DNA of 8,893 nt, taken from NCBI GenBank assembly GCA_934402155.1, contig CAKRTP010000072.1, positions 1 through 8,893 on the forward strand. Direction: 5' to 3'. Numbering within the stretch: position 1 is the stretch's first letter; each line of letters starts with the position of its first letter. The translations under genes and the position numbers were made by a program. This DNA comes from an uncultured Blautia sp. GTDB lineage: Bacteria > Bacillota > Clostridia > Lachnospirales > Lachnospiraceae. Below, piece after piece: positions 1 to 6,595 of the stretch. The notes under the pieces are model-generated. The model was not told where the DNA came from. It ran no database searches and was given only the letters and a program-made list of their open reading frames with translations.

Positions 1-1
1 G

Positions 2-1138
2 GAAGAAGAAGGAAGCAGAAATCCGGATGTAAAAGAGTATCTTCTTTCTTATAAAAAAGAAGATCTTGAAGAAAAAGCAAAGGAATTCAATATCACATGC
101 AGTGGTGATTCCAAAGAAACTCTTGCAGACGAACTTGCCAAATATGTCCTGACTCCGGAAGGAATGAGAGAAATTTTTCTTCAGGCAGATGAATGGGAAG
201 CAGATGCATTTGAGAAAATTTTAGATAAGAAGTGCTTCCTTGCGACCGAAGAAGACTGGCTCAAATTGGGATGGCTCAGTGATGCCGGATATGTGGTTTC
301 TTACAGTGATCATCATGCAGAAGTTCCGAAAGATGTTATTTCCTTATATAAAGAAATTAATACGCCGGAATTTAATAAATTATGCAGACAGGTAAGCTGG
401 ATGCGCTCCTGCCAGACTATGCTGGGATTTATTTATGCAATTGCACCGTTAAAGATCGTATATCGTATGTATCGCAGAAGACCGGAATACAAAGTGAGCT
501 ATGATGAATTTCTTGAGATTCTGAAACAGGTTCCGGAAAACGATAATATGTGTATTGTACGTGGCGACAAAATGATCTTTAAAACAGTTCTTCAGGAGAA
601 TCTTTATGAAAGAATTGAGGAGTATCAGGGAGACAGAGAGTTTTACATGCCATCTCCGGAGGAAGTTCTGGACTATGCCAAGCATGGATATCCATCTGAA
701 GATCCGGCATATAAAAAACTGGAAAATTTCCTGAGAGAGGAACTTCATCAGAATACAGTTCAGGTTGCGGAACTGATGTATATTGTATTTAAAGAGTTTT
801 CCATGGATGGAATGCTTTCAGATATCATGGATGAATTTAATAATAGAAATGTTGTGTTTGATTCAGAAAAACAGACAGAAGAGTTTGCTGCCATTATGAT
901 GAATGTAAACAACAATACCAGAATGCTGGATTTCCGTGGATATACACCAAATGAGATTGCACGTATGTCCAGACCGGAAGCATCATCCAGGGTTATGCCG
1001 TCTATGGTGCCGATGGGAAGCATAGCATCAACTCCGTCATTTATTCCGTCAAATGCAGCGACGAAGAAAATTTATCCAAATGATCCATGCCCATGTGGAA
1101 GTGGAAAAAAATATAAAAAATGCTGTGGCAGAAAGTAA
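2..1138 (+). CDS. SEC-C motif protein, 5' end outside window
   Basis: The reading frame is open from base 2 with no ATG, GTG or TTG before the ATG at 164, so the gene starts upstream of the window and 378 residues are visible. The C-terminus carries a textbook SEC-C zinc motif (DPCPCGSGKKYKKCC), the Cys-X-Cys...Cys-Cys element first known from the tail of SecA and found on many unrelated proteins as a metal-binding or ribosome/protein-contact tag. About 35 residues before the motif are low-complexity Ser/Pro/Met/Ala and look like a flexible linker. The rest is mostly helical, charged and soluble, with no membrane segment or signal peptide. Near the visible start, a stretch around KKEDLEEKAKEFNI resembles the short helical Rho-N/SAP type of fold, which is a weak impression only. 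The histidine phosphatase gene follows 20 nt downstream. The function is unknown; it is not SecA, because no helicase motifs are seen. Confidence 0.85.
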   Translation, partial: EEEGSRNPDVKEYLLSYKKEDLEEKAKEFNITCSGDSKETLADELAKYVLTPEGMREIFLQADEWEADAFEKILDKKCFLATEEDWLKLGWLSDAGYVVSYSDHHAEVPKDVISLYKEINTPEFNKLCRQVSWMRSCQTMLGFIYAIAPLKIVYRMYRRRPEYKVSYDEFLEILKQVPENDNMCIVRGDKMIFKTVLQENLYERIEEYQGDREFYMPSPEEVLDYAKHGYPSEDPAYKKLENFLREELHQNTVQVAELMYIVFKEFSMDGMLSDIMDEFNNRNVVFDSEKQTEEFAAIMMNVNNNTRMLDFRGYTPNEIARMSRPEASSRVMPSMVPMGSIASTPSFIPSNAATKKIYPNDPCPCGSGKKYKKCCGRK

Positions 1139-1158
1139 GAAAGGACAGGCTTTAAAGT

Positions 1159-1890
1159 ATGAAGTTACTGATCGTGCGTCATGGGGATCCGGATTATACC
1201 ATAGATTCTCTGACAGAAAAAGGCTGGAAAGAGGCTGAATATCTTTCTGAGAAACTTTCAAAACTTGACATCAGAGATTTTTATGTATCACCTCTCGGAA
1301 GAGCAAAGGATACGGCTTCTCTTACCCTGAAAAAAATGAACCGCACAGCAACTGAATGTGACTGGCTCAGAGAATTTGATGTTCTGATCGATCGTCCGGA
1401 TGTGACAGATCGTAAAATTATCCTCTGGGACTGGCTTCCGCAGGATTGGACTATGGATGAGCGTTTTTATCAGTATGATCACTGGTTTGAAAACGAACGT
1501 CTTCAGGCAGCTGGTGCAAAGGAATATTATGATCATGTAACAGGAGAGTTTGATAAACTCCTTGCGAAGCATGGCTACGTCAGAGAAGGACATTATTACC
1601 GAGGCGAAAAAGCAAACAACGACACCATCGTTTTCTTCTGCCATTTTGGGCTGGAATGCGTACTCCTGAGCCATCTGATGAGTGTATCTCCAATGGTACT
1701 CTGGCATGGGGCATGTGCCGCACCAAGTTCTGTGACCACTGTGACAACAGAAGAAAGACGTGAGGGAATTGCAAGCTTCAGAATGAATTCTTTTGGTGAT
1801 ATTTCCCATCTTTATGTGCATAGTGAACCACCTGCTTTTGCAGCAAGATTCTGTGAATGTTATGACAATAAGGATGAAAGACATGATTAA
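1159..1890 (+). CDS. Histidine phosphatase superfamily protein
   Basis: This 243-aa protein belongs to the phosphoglycerate-mutase-like (histidine phosphatase) superfamily. The N-terminus has the phosphohistidine signature RHG (R7, H8, G9) right after a beta strand. R48 in SPLGRAKDTA is the expected second phosphate-binding Arg, E72 in LREFD is a candidate proton donor, and H162 in FFCHFG is the second catalytic His. All core residues are therefore present and the enzyme should be active. It is longer than minimal family members because of an insert rich in Trp, Asp and Tyr (about residues 78-150), which probably forms a substrate lid. The substrate cannot be read from the sequence, so neither a mutase nor a specific phosphatase name is justified. 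There is no signal peptide, so it is cytosolic. The ATG is preceded by AAGGA at 1141-1145, a rather long 13-nt spacing. It follows the SEC-C gene by 20 nt and probably shares its transcript. Confidence 0.9.
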   Translation: MKLLIVRHGDPDYTIDSLTEKGWKEAEYLSEKLSKLDIRDFYVSPLGRAKDTASLTLKKMNRTATECDWLREFDVLIDRPDVTDRKIILWDWLPQDWTMDERFYQYDHWFENERLQAAGAKEYYDHVTGEFDKLLAKHGYVREGHYYRGEKANNDTIVFFCHFGLECVLLSHLMSVSPMVLWHGACAAPSSVTTVTTEERREGIASFRMNSFGDISHLYVHSEPPAFAARFCECYDNKDERHD

Positions 1891-1928
1891 AAGAAAGGAC
1901 GGGATTCGAGAGGATTTCGTCCTTTCTT
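1891..1928 (+). terminator. Strong hairpin after the histidine phosphatase gene, probable terminator
   Basis: An 11-bp perfect inverted repeat, AAGAAAGGACG (1891-1901) with CGTCCTTTCTT (1918-1928), encloses a 16-nt loop and begins at the base after the TAA stop. The right arm is U-rich but no separate long T run follows it. On the opposite strand the same repeat is followed by TTTAATC, so it could act in both directions. It separates two plus-strand transcription units. Rho-independent activity is inferred from the structure and position. Confidence 0.6.
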
Positions 1929-1955
1929 GCGTATGGTACAGATATATGATATATA
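1927..1955 (+). promoter_or_regulatory. Candidate sigma-A-type promoter for the hydrolase gene
   Basis: TTGCGT (1927-1932) and TATATA (1950-1955) are separated by exactly 17 nt in a very AT-rich stretch between a hairpin and the next gene. Each hexamer matches its consensus only partly (three and four of six). An alternative -10, TATGAT at 1945-1950, matches better but has no good -35. A promoter is expected here because the preceding gene ends in a terminator-like hairpin. Confidence 0.3.
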
Positions 1956-1998
1956 TAAAGAAGACAACAGCGATGCTGGCTGACAATGTATAAAACTG

Positions 1999-2004
1999 AA
2001 GGAG
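1999..2004 (+). promoter_or_regulatory. Ribosome binding site that selects a TTG start
   Basis: AAGGAG lies 7 nt before the TTG at 2012. The first in-frame ATG, at 2027, would sit 22 nt from this site, which is too far. The ribosome binding site therefore decides in favour of the TTG start. Confidence 0.75.
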
Positions 2005-2011
2005 AAAAGAT

Positions 2012-2989
2012 TTGATTTCAAAGACAATGCAGACAATCTTACATGCGTTATCCTATGGAAATGTTGAGGTCGAGGCATCACGAAGACTGGCTGATATCAA
2101 GAAACTGGATGCAATGCGAATATTTCTGAAAAAACTGGACACAAAAGTGTATAATGGAACATATGAAGTGCCGGTGAGATTATATTTCCCGAATGAGGAA
2201 GCAATGAGCGGAGATATTTCAGAGAAGGGGAAATATCCTGTTCTGTTATTTTTTCATGGTGGCGGATGGGTGACAGAAAGCATCGAAAACTATGACCGTG
2301 TATGCAGCAGAATGGCACAGTCCACAGAACATATAGTGATGTCGGTAGAGTATCGTCTTGCACCGGAATATCGTTTTCCGATACCTTTGGAGGATTGTTA
2401 TGCAGCGGCAAAAGCACTCTACACAGGCAGACTGATCCTTCCGGCAGATCCGGATCAGATTACGATCATTGGTGACAGTGCAGGAGGAAATCTTGCAGCG
2501 GCTGTGTGCCTTATGGCAAGAGATAGGGGCGAGTTTATGCCACGGAAACAGATTCTGATCTACCCGGCGTTAAACAACTGTTATACAGAAGAATCTCCGT
2601 ATAAATCTGTACAGGAAAATGGCGAAAATTATCTTCTTACAGCAGTAAAAATGGAAGACTATCTCAAACTGTATGAGAGCAGTCCAAAGGACAGGCAGAA
2701 TCCGTACTTTGCACCAATCATTGAAAAAAATCTCTCTCATATGCCAGATACTCTGATCTTGACGGCGGAATTTGATCCTTTGCGGGATGAGGGAGAAGCA
2801 TATGGAGAACGTTTGAAAGAAGCGGGAAACTATGTGGAAGTTCATAGAATTCCGGAGGCACTTCATGGCTATTTTGCACTGGGAATCCGTTTTTTTCATG
2901 TGCAGGAAAGCTTTGAGATCATGAATAATTTTTTGAGGAAAGAAGCGGATAAAACGTGGAAACAGGATATTCAAAATGGAGAAAATTAG
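2012..2989 (+). CDS. Alpha/beta hydrolase, hormone-sensitive-lipase type esterase
   Basis: A 325-aa alpha/beta-hydrolase (Abhydrolase_3 / HSL-type carboxylesterase). The family signature is complete: the oxyanion-hole motif HGGGW at residues 82-86, the nucleophile elbow GDSAGG at 154-159 with Ser156, Asp255 in EFDPLRDEG, and His285 in ALHGYF. HSL-type enzymes hydrolyse short to medium acyl esters or acetyl groups on small molecules; the substrate here is unknown. No signal peptide is seen, so it acts in the cytosol. The start is TTG, chosen because AAGGAG at 1999-2004 is ideally spaced to it and not to the next ATG. The 3' end overlaps the next gene, a condensation-like acyltransferase with a membrane module, by 34 nt. 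That arrangement suggests translational coupling and a shared pathway, for example paired acyl transfer and removal (inference). Confidence 0.92.
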   Translation: MISKTMQTILHALSYGNVEVEASRRLADIKKLDAMRIFLKKLDTKVYNGTYEVPVRLYFPNEEAMSGDISEKGKYPVLLFFHGGGWVTESIENYDRVCSRMAQSTEHIVMSVEYRLAPEYRFPIPLEDCYAAAKALYTGRLILPADPDQITIIGDSAGGNLAAAVCLMARDRGEFMPRKQILIYPALNNCYTEESPYKSVQENGENYLLTAVKMEDYLKLYESSPKDRQNPYFAPIIEKNLSHMPDTLILTAEFDPLRDEGEAYGERLKEAGNYVEVHRIPEALHGYFALGIRFFHVQESFEIMNNFLRKEADKTWKQDIQNGEN

Positions 2990-4767
2990 ATAATGCAGCC
3001 TTGGCTTTTCCACTCGTCACAGGTGAGAATGACAGCAGGGTTTTCCGATTTTACTGTCAGCTGAAGCATGGGGTGGATCCGGATATTCTCCAGCAGGCAC
3101 TGGATCAGACAATGGAGAAGTATCCCCTGTTTCAGGCTGTACTCAGAAAAGGGCTGTTCTGGTTTTATCTGGAGCGGAGAGGAATAAAAGCACTGGTAAA
3201 ACCGGAGAAAAAGCCACCGTGCAGTCAGCTTTATATACCAGATCAGAAATCATTGCTGTTCCAGGTAAGTTATCATGAAAACAGAATCAATTTTGAGGTC
3301 TACCATGCTCTGACAGATGGAACAGGAGCTATGAATTTTATTACAGAGCTGGTACAAAATTATCTTATCCTGGCATATCCGGAGGCAGATTTTCCACATA
3401 TTGAGAAGACAGATGAGGCAACTCCGGGAGAACAGGAGGAGGATAGTTTTTCACAGTATTATTCTTCAAAAATCCCAAAAAACAAAGAGAAGAAACCGAC
3501 AGCAGTACAGTTAAAAGGTGAAAAGCTGACACATTCTGACATGCAGATCACAGAAGTGATTTTTTCAGTCAGGGAAATCCTGGCAAAAGCCCGTTCCTGC
3601 GGAGTGTCGATCACGATATTTCTGACAGCGCTTCTGCTGCAGGCAATTCAGGTGGAAATTCCGAAAAATCAGCAGAAACGACCGGTTGCGCTGATGATTC
3701 CAGTTAATCTCAGAAATTATTTTCCGTCACAGTCTATGGGAAACTTCTTCGGATGGATCGAAGTTGGATATAAGTTTGAAGAAAATACGACATTCGAGCA
3801 GATACTGGAATCTGTAAAAAAACAGTTTCAGGAAAAATTGCAGAAAGACAGGATCGCGATGGATATGAATGGTTATGTTCGTCTGGAAAAGAACCCATTT
3901 ATACGGGCAGTTCCGCTGGAGATCAAGAAATATTTTCTCATGGCAGGTGCAAACCTGGGAGGAAGAAGTATTACAGCGGTCTATTCTAATATTGGAATAC
4001 TGAAATTTCCACCGGAGTATCAGCCGTATATCGACAGATTTGGTGTCTTTGCGAGTACAAATTCTCTGCAGGTCTGCTCATGTTCCTATGAAGATCAGTT
4101 TGTGGTCGGGTTTACATCCAAGATACCGGATGACAGGATTCAGAAGAATTTTATCCGAATGCTGAATGAAGAGGGGATTTCCTGCAAGGAAGAAAAGAAT
4201 CAATTTCCAGGTTGTGAGGAGAAACAGAAAAAAGAAGACAGAAAAGTGATGCAGACTTTTACATTTTTGTGTCTGGCGGCTGCCGTGATCTGCGGTATGC
4301 TCAATTATCTGATGCTGGAAACCCTGAACTGGTTCTGGTTTGCAGCGGCAGGCTGTTTCTGTGCATGGCTGGTGGTTCGCGTGGCCTATCTGAAAAGGAG
4401 GAATATCCTCAAAAATGCAATGTGGCAGCTGCTGATCATAACAATCCTAGGTGTTTTGTGGGATCATTTTACAGGATGGCATGGCTGGTCGATAGATTTT
4501 GTCTTTCCGTTCGGAGCTCTGGCTGTTCTGGCGGCTGTTCCTGTGATTGCGAAAGTCAATCACCTGGAAAGGGAAGAATATTTATATTATCTGATCCAGG
4601 CGGCAGTTGTAGGCTGCATCCCGGCAATTCTGACGGCAGCAGGGATTATAACTTATACCTGGCCATCTGTATTAAGTGCAGGAATCAGTTTTCTGACGCT
4701 GGCAGGTTTGTTTATTTTTCAGAAAAAGGATATGATGCGTGAAGTGCGGAAGAAACTGAGGATATAA
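2956..4767 (+). CDS. Condensation/acyltransferase-like domain fused to a six-helix membrane module
   Basis: A 603-aa two-part protein. Residues about 5-405 look like the condensation / alcohol O-acetyltransferase superfamily. H117-A-L-T-D-G122 fits the HxxxDG catalytic motif, PVNLRNYFP begins at residue 249, MGNFFGW follows it, and SNIGILKFP begins at 344. After a charged Lys/Glu linker (about 405-431), six hydrophobic segments follow (about 434-454, 458-479, 488-505, 513-533, 542-567, 569-588), ending in a basic tail. This half resembles the membrane region of DUF6320 proteins as I remember them, but the N-terminal zinc ribbon of that family is absent. The GTG start keeps the N-terminal KLDNAA motif, which I recall as conserved in relatives; GAGGAA at 2935-2940 is a distant ribosome site, and overlap with the hydrolase suggests coupling. 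A membrane-anchored acyltransferase is likely; donor and acceptor are unknown. Confidence 0.85.
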   Translation: METGYSKWRKLDNAALAFPLVTGENDSRVFRFYCQLKHGVDPDILQQALDQTMEKYPLFQAVLRKGLFWFYLERRGIKALVKPEKKPPCSQLYIPDQKSLLFQVSYHENRINFEVYHALTDGTGAMNFITELVQNYLILAYPEADFPHIEKTDEATPGEQEEDSFSQYYSSKIPKNKEKKPTAVQLKGEKLTHSDMQITEVIFSVREILAKARSCGVSITIFLTALLLQAIQVEIPKNQQKRPVALMIPVNLRNYFPSQSMGNFFGWIEVGYKFEENTTFEQILESVKKQFQEKLQKDRIAMDMNGYVRLEKNPFIRAVPLEIKKYFLMAGANLGGRSITAVYSNIGILKFPPEYQPYIDRFGVFASTNSLQVCSCSYEDQFVVGFTSKIPDDRIQKNFIRMLNEEGISCKEEKNQFPGCEEKQKKEDRKVMQTFTFLCLAAAVICGMLNYLMLETLNWFWFAAAGCFCAWLVVRVAYLKRRNILKNAMWQLLIITILGVLWDHFTGWHGWSIDFVFPFGALAVLAAVPVIAKVNHLEREEYLYYLIQAAVVGCIPAILTAAGIITYTWPSVLSAGISFLTLAGLFIFQKKDMMREVRKKLRI

Positions 4768-4819
4768 GATGCCTGTAAATGAGGTGAAGAGCAGATAATT
4801 TATACTGGTAATTTTGGTA

Positions 4820-4839
4820 ATATCATAATATGATGATAT
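4820..4839. repeat. Short inverted repeat, possible operator or RNA hairpin
   Basis: ATATCAT (4820-4826) and ATGATAT (4833-4839) form a perfect 7-bp inverted repeat around a 6-nt spacer. It is AT-only apart from one C-G pair, so as an RNA hairpin it would be weak. It could be a protein-binding dyad upstream of the zinc-ribbon gene. This is structure only; no regulator family is suggested by the sequence. Confidence 0.35.
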
Positions 4840-4845
4840 CAGAGG

Positions 4846-4887
4846 CAAAAGGCTGAATACGCAGGAACTGACAGCTGCGGCTTTTTG
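4846..4887 (+). terminator. Possible intrinsic terminator after the acyltransferase gene
   Basis: CAAAAGGCTG (4846-4855) can pair with CGGCTTTTTG (4878-4887) over ten positions, two of them G-U, around a 22-nt loop. Five T's lie inside the right arm, as in terminators whose T tract pairs with a leading A tract. The long loop and the wobble pairs make it weaker than the terminator at 8734-8759. It would end the hydrolase/acyltransferase transcript. Confidence 0.35.
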
Positions 4888-4932
4888 TGTCGGGATCATA
4901 ATAAAATACGTTAAGAGGAAGGGTGAAGAGGA

Positions 4933-6363
4933 ATGAAACAAAATAATGAAGGTGGTTTTTGTCCATATTGTGGAAGGCAGCTGGAAAGAGGAAGTCGGTT
5001 CTGTGCGGGATGTGGAGCAGTGCAGCCGGGAAATACAGGTTCCGGATATGCTGGGAATGTAGGCACTTCATCAGATGTTCTGAAGATTATCTGTCTGATA
5101 TCGGCAATTTTATGTCAGGGTTCTGCGATATCGGCGATAAGTTATTTTTCACATTATTTTATGTCAGACAGAATATGGGGATTATGTATGTTTGCGGCAG
5201 GAGTGTGGAATGTGCTCATTCTTGCAATGATCGGACTGAAATGTGACAGAAGATATGGAAAAAATATGATGTGTGCACTGGTGGGAGGAGCAGCTGTTAA
5301 AACTATTCTGCACGTTATCAGGCTGATCAGAGTCTCTGGAGTCTATTTTTATTATATAATATCAGGGGTAACAGACATTCTTGCGATCGTGATAACAATA
5401 GTAATGACAGGAGTGATCTGCTATCTGATGAGTCGGGATGGAATGCTTGCGGGGAATAATGGAGAGACTCTGGGTCAGACACTCCACGACATTCCTCAGG
5501 CACTGAAGCAGATGCTGGATCTGAACTTAAATAAAAACAGCAGAAAAAACTATAATTCAGCAAAATCAGGTCTTGTCGAGACAACTCCGATTGAAAGACT
5601 GCGTACAATTCTTTCAAGTGAACTGTTTTTCATATTTGTGTGTGTATACACGTTTGATCTGGTATTCAGGCTGCATTCAGGATTTGCATGGCTTAATGCT
5701 TTGTCTAATATTTTTCCGCTTCTTGTCTGCAGTGGACTTATGCTGATCTTTTACAGTAATAACTGGAAGGATAATATAGATGACGGAGGATTTTTTCTGA
5801 TAAATATTACCCTGTCCTTTAATTTTTACGGTGGAATTGTGGGAGCTGTTATTATCGCTGTCTTGATGCTGATCGCAACGATAGCGATTGGTTCGTATAT
5901 GCTGATCGCTGATCTGATCGTGGCGGTAATTCTGTTTCTCAGAATCTATTTCTGGTGGACTCTGAAAAAGACAGCAGATTCTATGAGAGGGGTTGCCAGA
6001 GGAACAGAAAATGTATTATATTCTTCTGTTTATCCGATAGTGATTCTGGGAATTCAGGCAGTTTATAAAGTTGGAAAGTTCATATGGGCCTGTGTTATGC
6101 AGATTGCAGCGAGTGGGCTCATGTATGCTGTTGACCAATATGGAAACAGTACAAGCGACATGCTGAACGAAATACTTCGTGAGTTAGGAATCGGATATGG
6201 TGATACGTCGGGGCTGACACGAATGATAACAGAGCCTGTCAATTCCTGGATACAGGGTATTCTGGGATTTGCCCAGAATCCGATCATCATGCTGATAGGA
6301 ATTTCTGTACCGATACTTGAAATCATGCTGCTGCTGAGAATACGTTCATACAAAAATGCTTAA
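4933..6363 (+). CDS. Polytopic membrane protein with N-terminal zinc ribbon, unknown function
   Basis: A 476-aa protein. Residues 10-27 form a four-cysteine zinc ribbon (C10-X2-C13-X10-C24-X2-C27, read as CPYCG...CAGCG), followed by a short Gly/Ser linker. From about residue 49 the protein is mostly hydrophobic, with about nine or ten likely membrane segments (near 49-68, 81-102, 112-132, 138-166, 231-248, 251-275, 286-320, 321-343, 366-398, 441-469). A polar loop of about 60 residues (168-228) separates the first four helices from the rest, and a polar stretch with many Gly, Asn and Asp (about 400-435) precedes the last one. The zinc ribbon should be cytosolic. No transporter or enzyme motif is recognised. 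The ATG is supported by GAGGAAGGG at 4915-4923. It is separated from upstream genes by a hairpin-rich gap and ends 41 nt before the next gene. Confidence 0.85.
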   Translation: MKQNNEGGFCPYCGRQLERGSRFCAGCGAVQPGNTGSGYAGNVGTSSDVLKIICLISAILCQGSAISAISYFSHYFMSDRIWGLCMFAAGVWNVLILAMIGLKCDRRYGKNMMCALVGGAAVKTILHVIRLIRVSGVYFYYIISGVTDILAIVITIVMTGVICYLMSRDGMLAGNNGETLGQTLHDIPQALKQMLDLNLNKNSRKNYNSAKSGLVETTPIERLRTILSSELFFIFVCVYTFDLVFRLHSGFAWLNALSNIFPLLVCSGLMLIFYSNNWKDNIDDGGFFLINITLSFNFYGGIVGAVIIAVLMLIATIAIGSYMLIADLIVAVILFLRIYFWWTLKKTADSMRGVARGTENVLYSSVYPIVILGIQAVYKVGKFIWACVMQIAASGLMYAVDQYGNSTSDMLNEILRELGIGYGDTSGLTRMITEPVNSWIQGILGFAQNPIIMLIGISVPILEIMLLLRIRSYKNA

Positions 6364-6404
6364 ATGACATAACAAAAATTTACTTTACAACAAGGAGAAA
6401 ACCA

Positions 6405-6575
6405 ATGCTGGAATGTGATTACGAAGTAAAACAGATTGACGGGGATTATGCACAGCTTCAGCGGCTGGACAGACCGGAGGAGGAACTTAAACTGGTGGCG
6501 CGAGCACTCCTTCCGATGGAGATTTATGAAGGATGTATCCTTCATTATGAGATGATGCAGTACTCTATGAAATAG
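6405..6575 (+). CDS. Small conserved-looking protein, 56 aa
   Basis: The ATG at 6405 opens a 57-codon frame ending at TAG 6573-6575. It has an ideal AAGGAG site (6392-6397) seven nt upstream, one of the best in the window. The protein is soluble and acidic (12 Asp/Glu against 6 Lys/Arg), with a central pattern IDGDYAQLQ ... VARALLPMEI ... EG. The spacing of these elements loosely recalls DUF3006-type small beta proteins (a DGDYA-like strand followed by LP and EG turns), but that is a resemblance from memory and not a firm assignment. It is the first gene of a tight run: the transglutaminase-fold gene starts 20 nt after its stop. Codon use looks like that of its neighbours. The function is unknown. 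Confidence 0.75.
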   Translation: MLECDYEVKQIDGDYAQLQRLDRPEEELKLVARALLPMEIYEGCILHYEMMQYSMK

Positions 6576-6595
6576 ATCAGGGAGATACGGCTAAG

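Larger units (their letters stand above)
4768..4932 (+). other. 165-nt intergenic gap with two hairpins
   Basis: This gap lies between the acyltransferase fusion gene and the zinc-ribbon membrane gene. It holds no convincing reading frame. It contains a 7-bp inverted repeat (4820-4839) and a 10-bp stem with a T run in its right arm (4846-4887), both listed separately. TAAAAT at 4902-4907 could be a -10 element, but no acceptable -35 hexamer lies 16-18 nt upstream, so no promoter is called. Confidence 0.6.

Noticed and set aside
1288..1986. A 232-codon minus-strand frame opposite the histidine phosphatase gene
   Set aside because: It overlaps the whole middle of a well-supported plus-strand gene, has the Ser/Cys/His-rich composition typical of antisense frames, and would read through the 1891-1928 hairpin.
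2976..2990. ATG at 2976 as a start for the acyltransferase fusion gene
   Set aside because: It is out of frame with the gene. The GTG at 2956 is in frame and keeps the N-terminal KLDNAA motif.
4269..4742. A 157-codon plus-strand frame within the acyltransferase fusion gene
   Set aside because: It is the second frame of the membrane-helix region. The product is Gly/Cys/Ser-rich with no family features, while the main frame gives six clear helices.
4885..4907. Possible promoter with TTGTGT and TAAAAT before the zinc-ribbon gene
   Set aside because: The spacing between the hexamers is only 11 nt, and no other -35-like hexamer lies at a normal distance.
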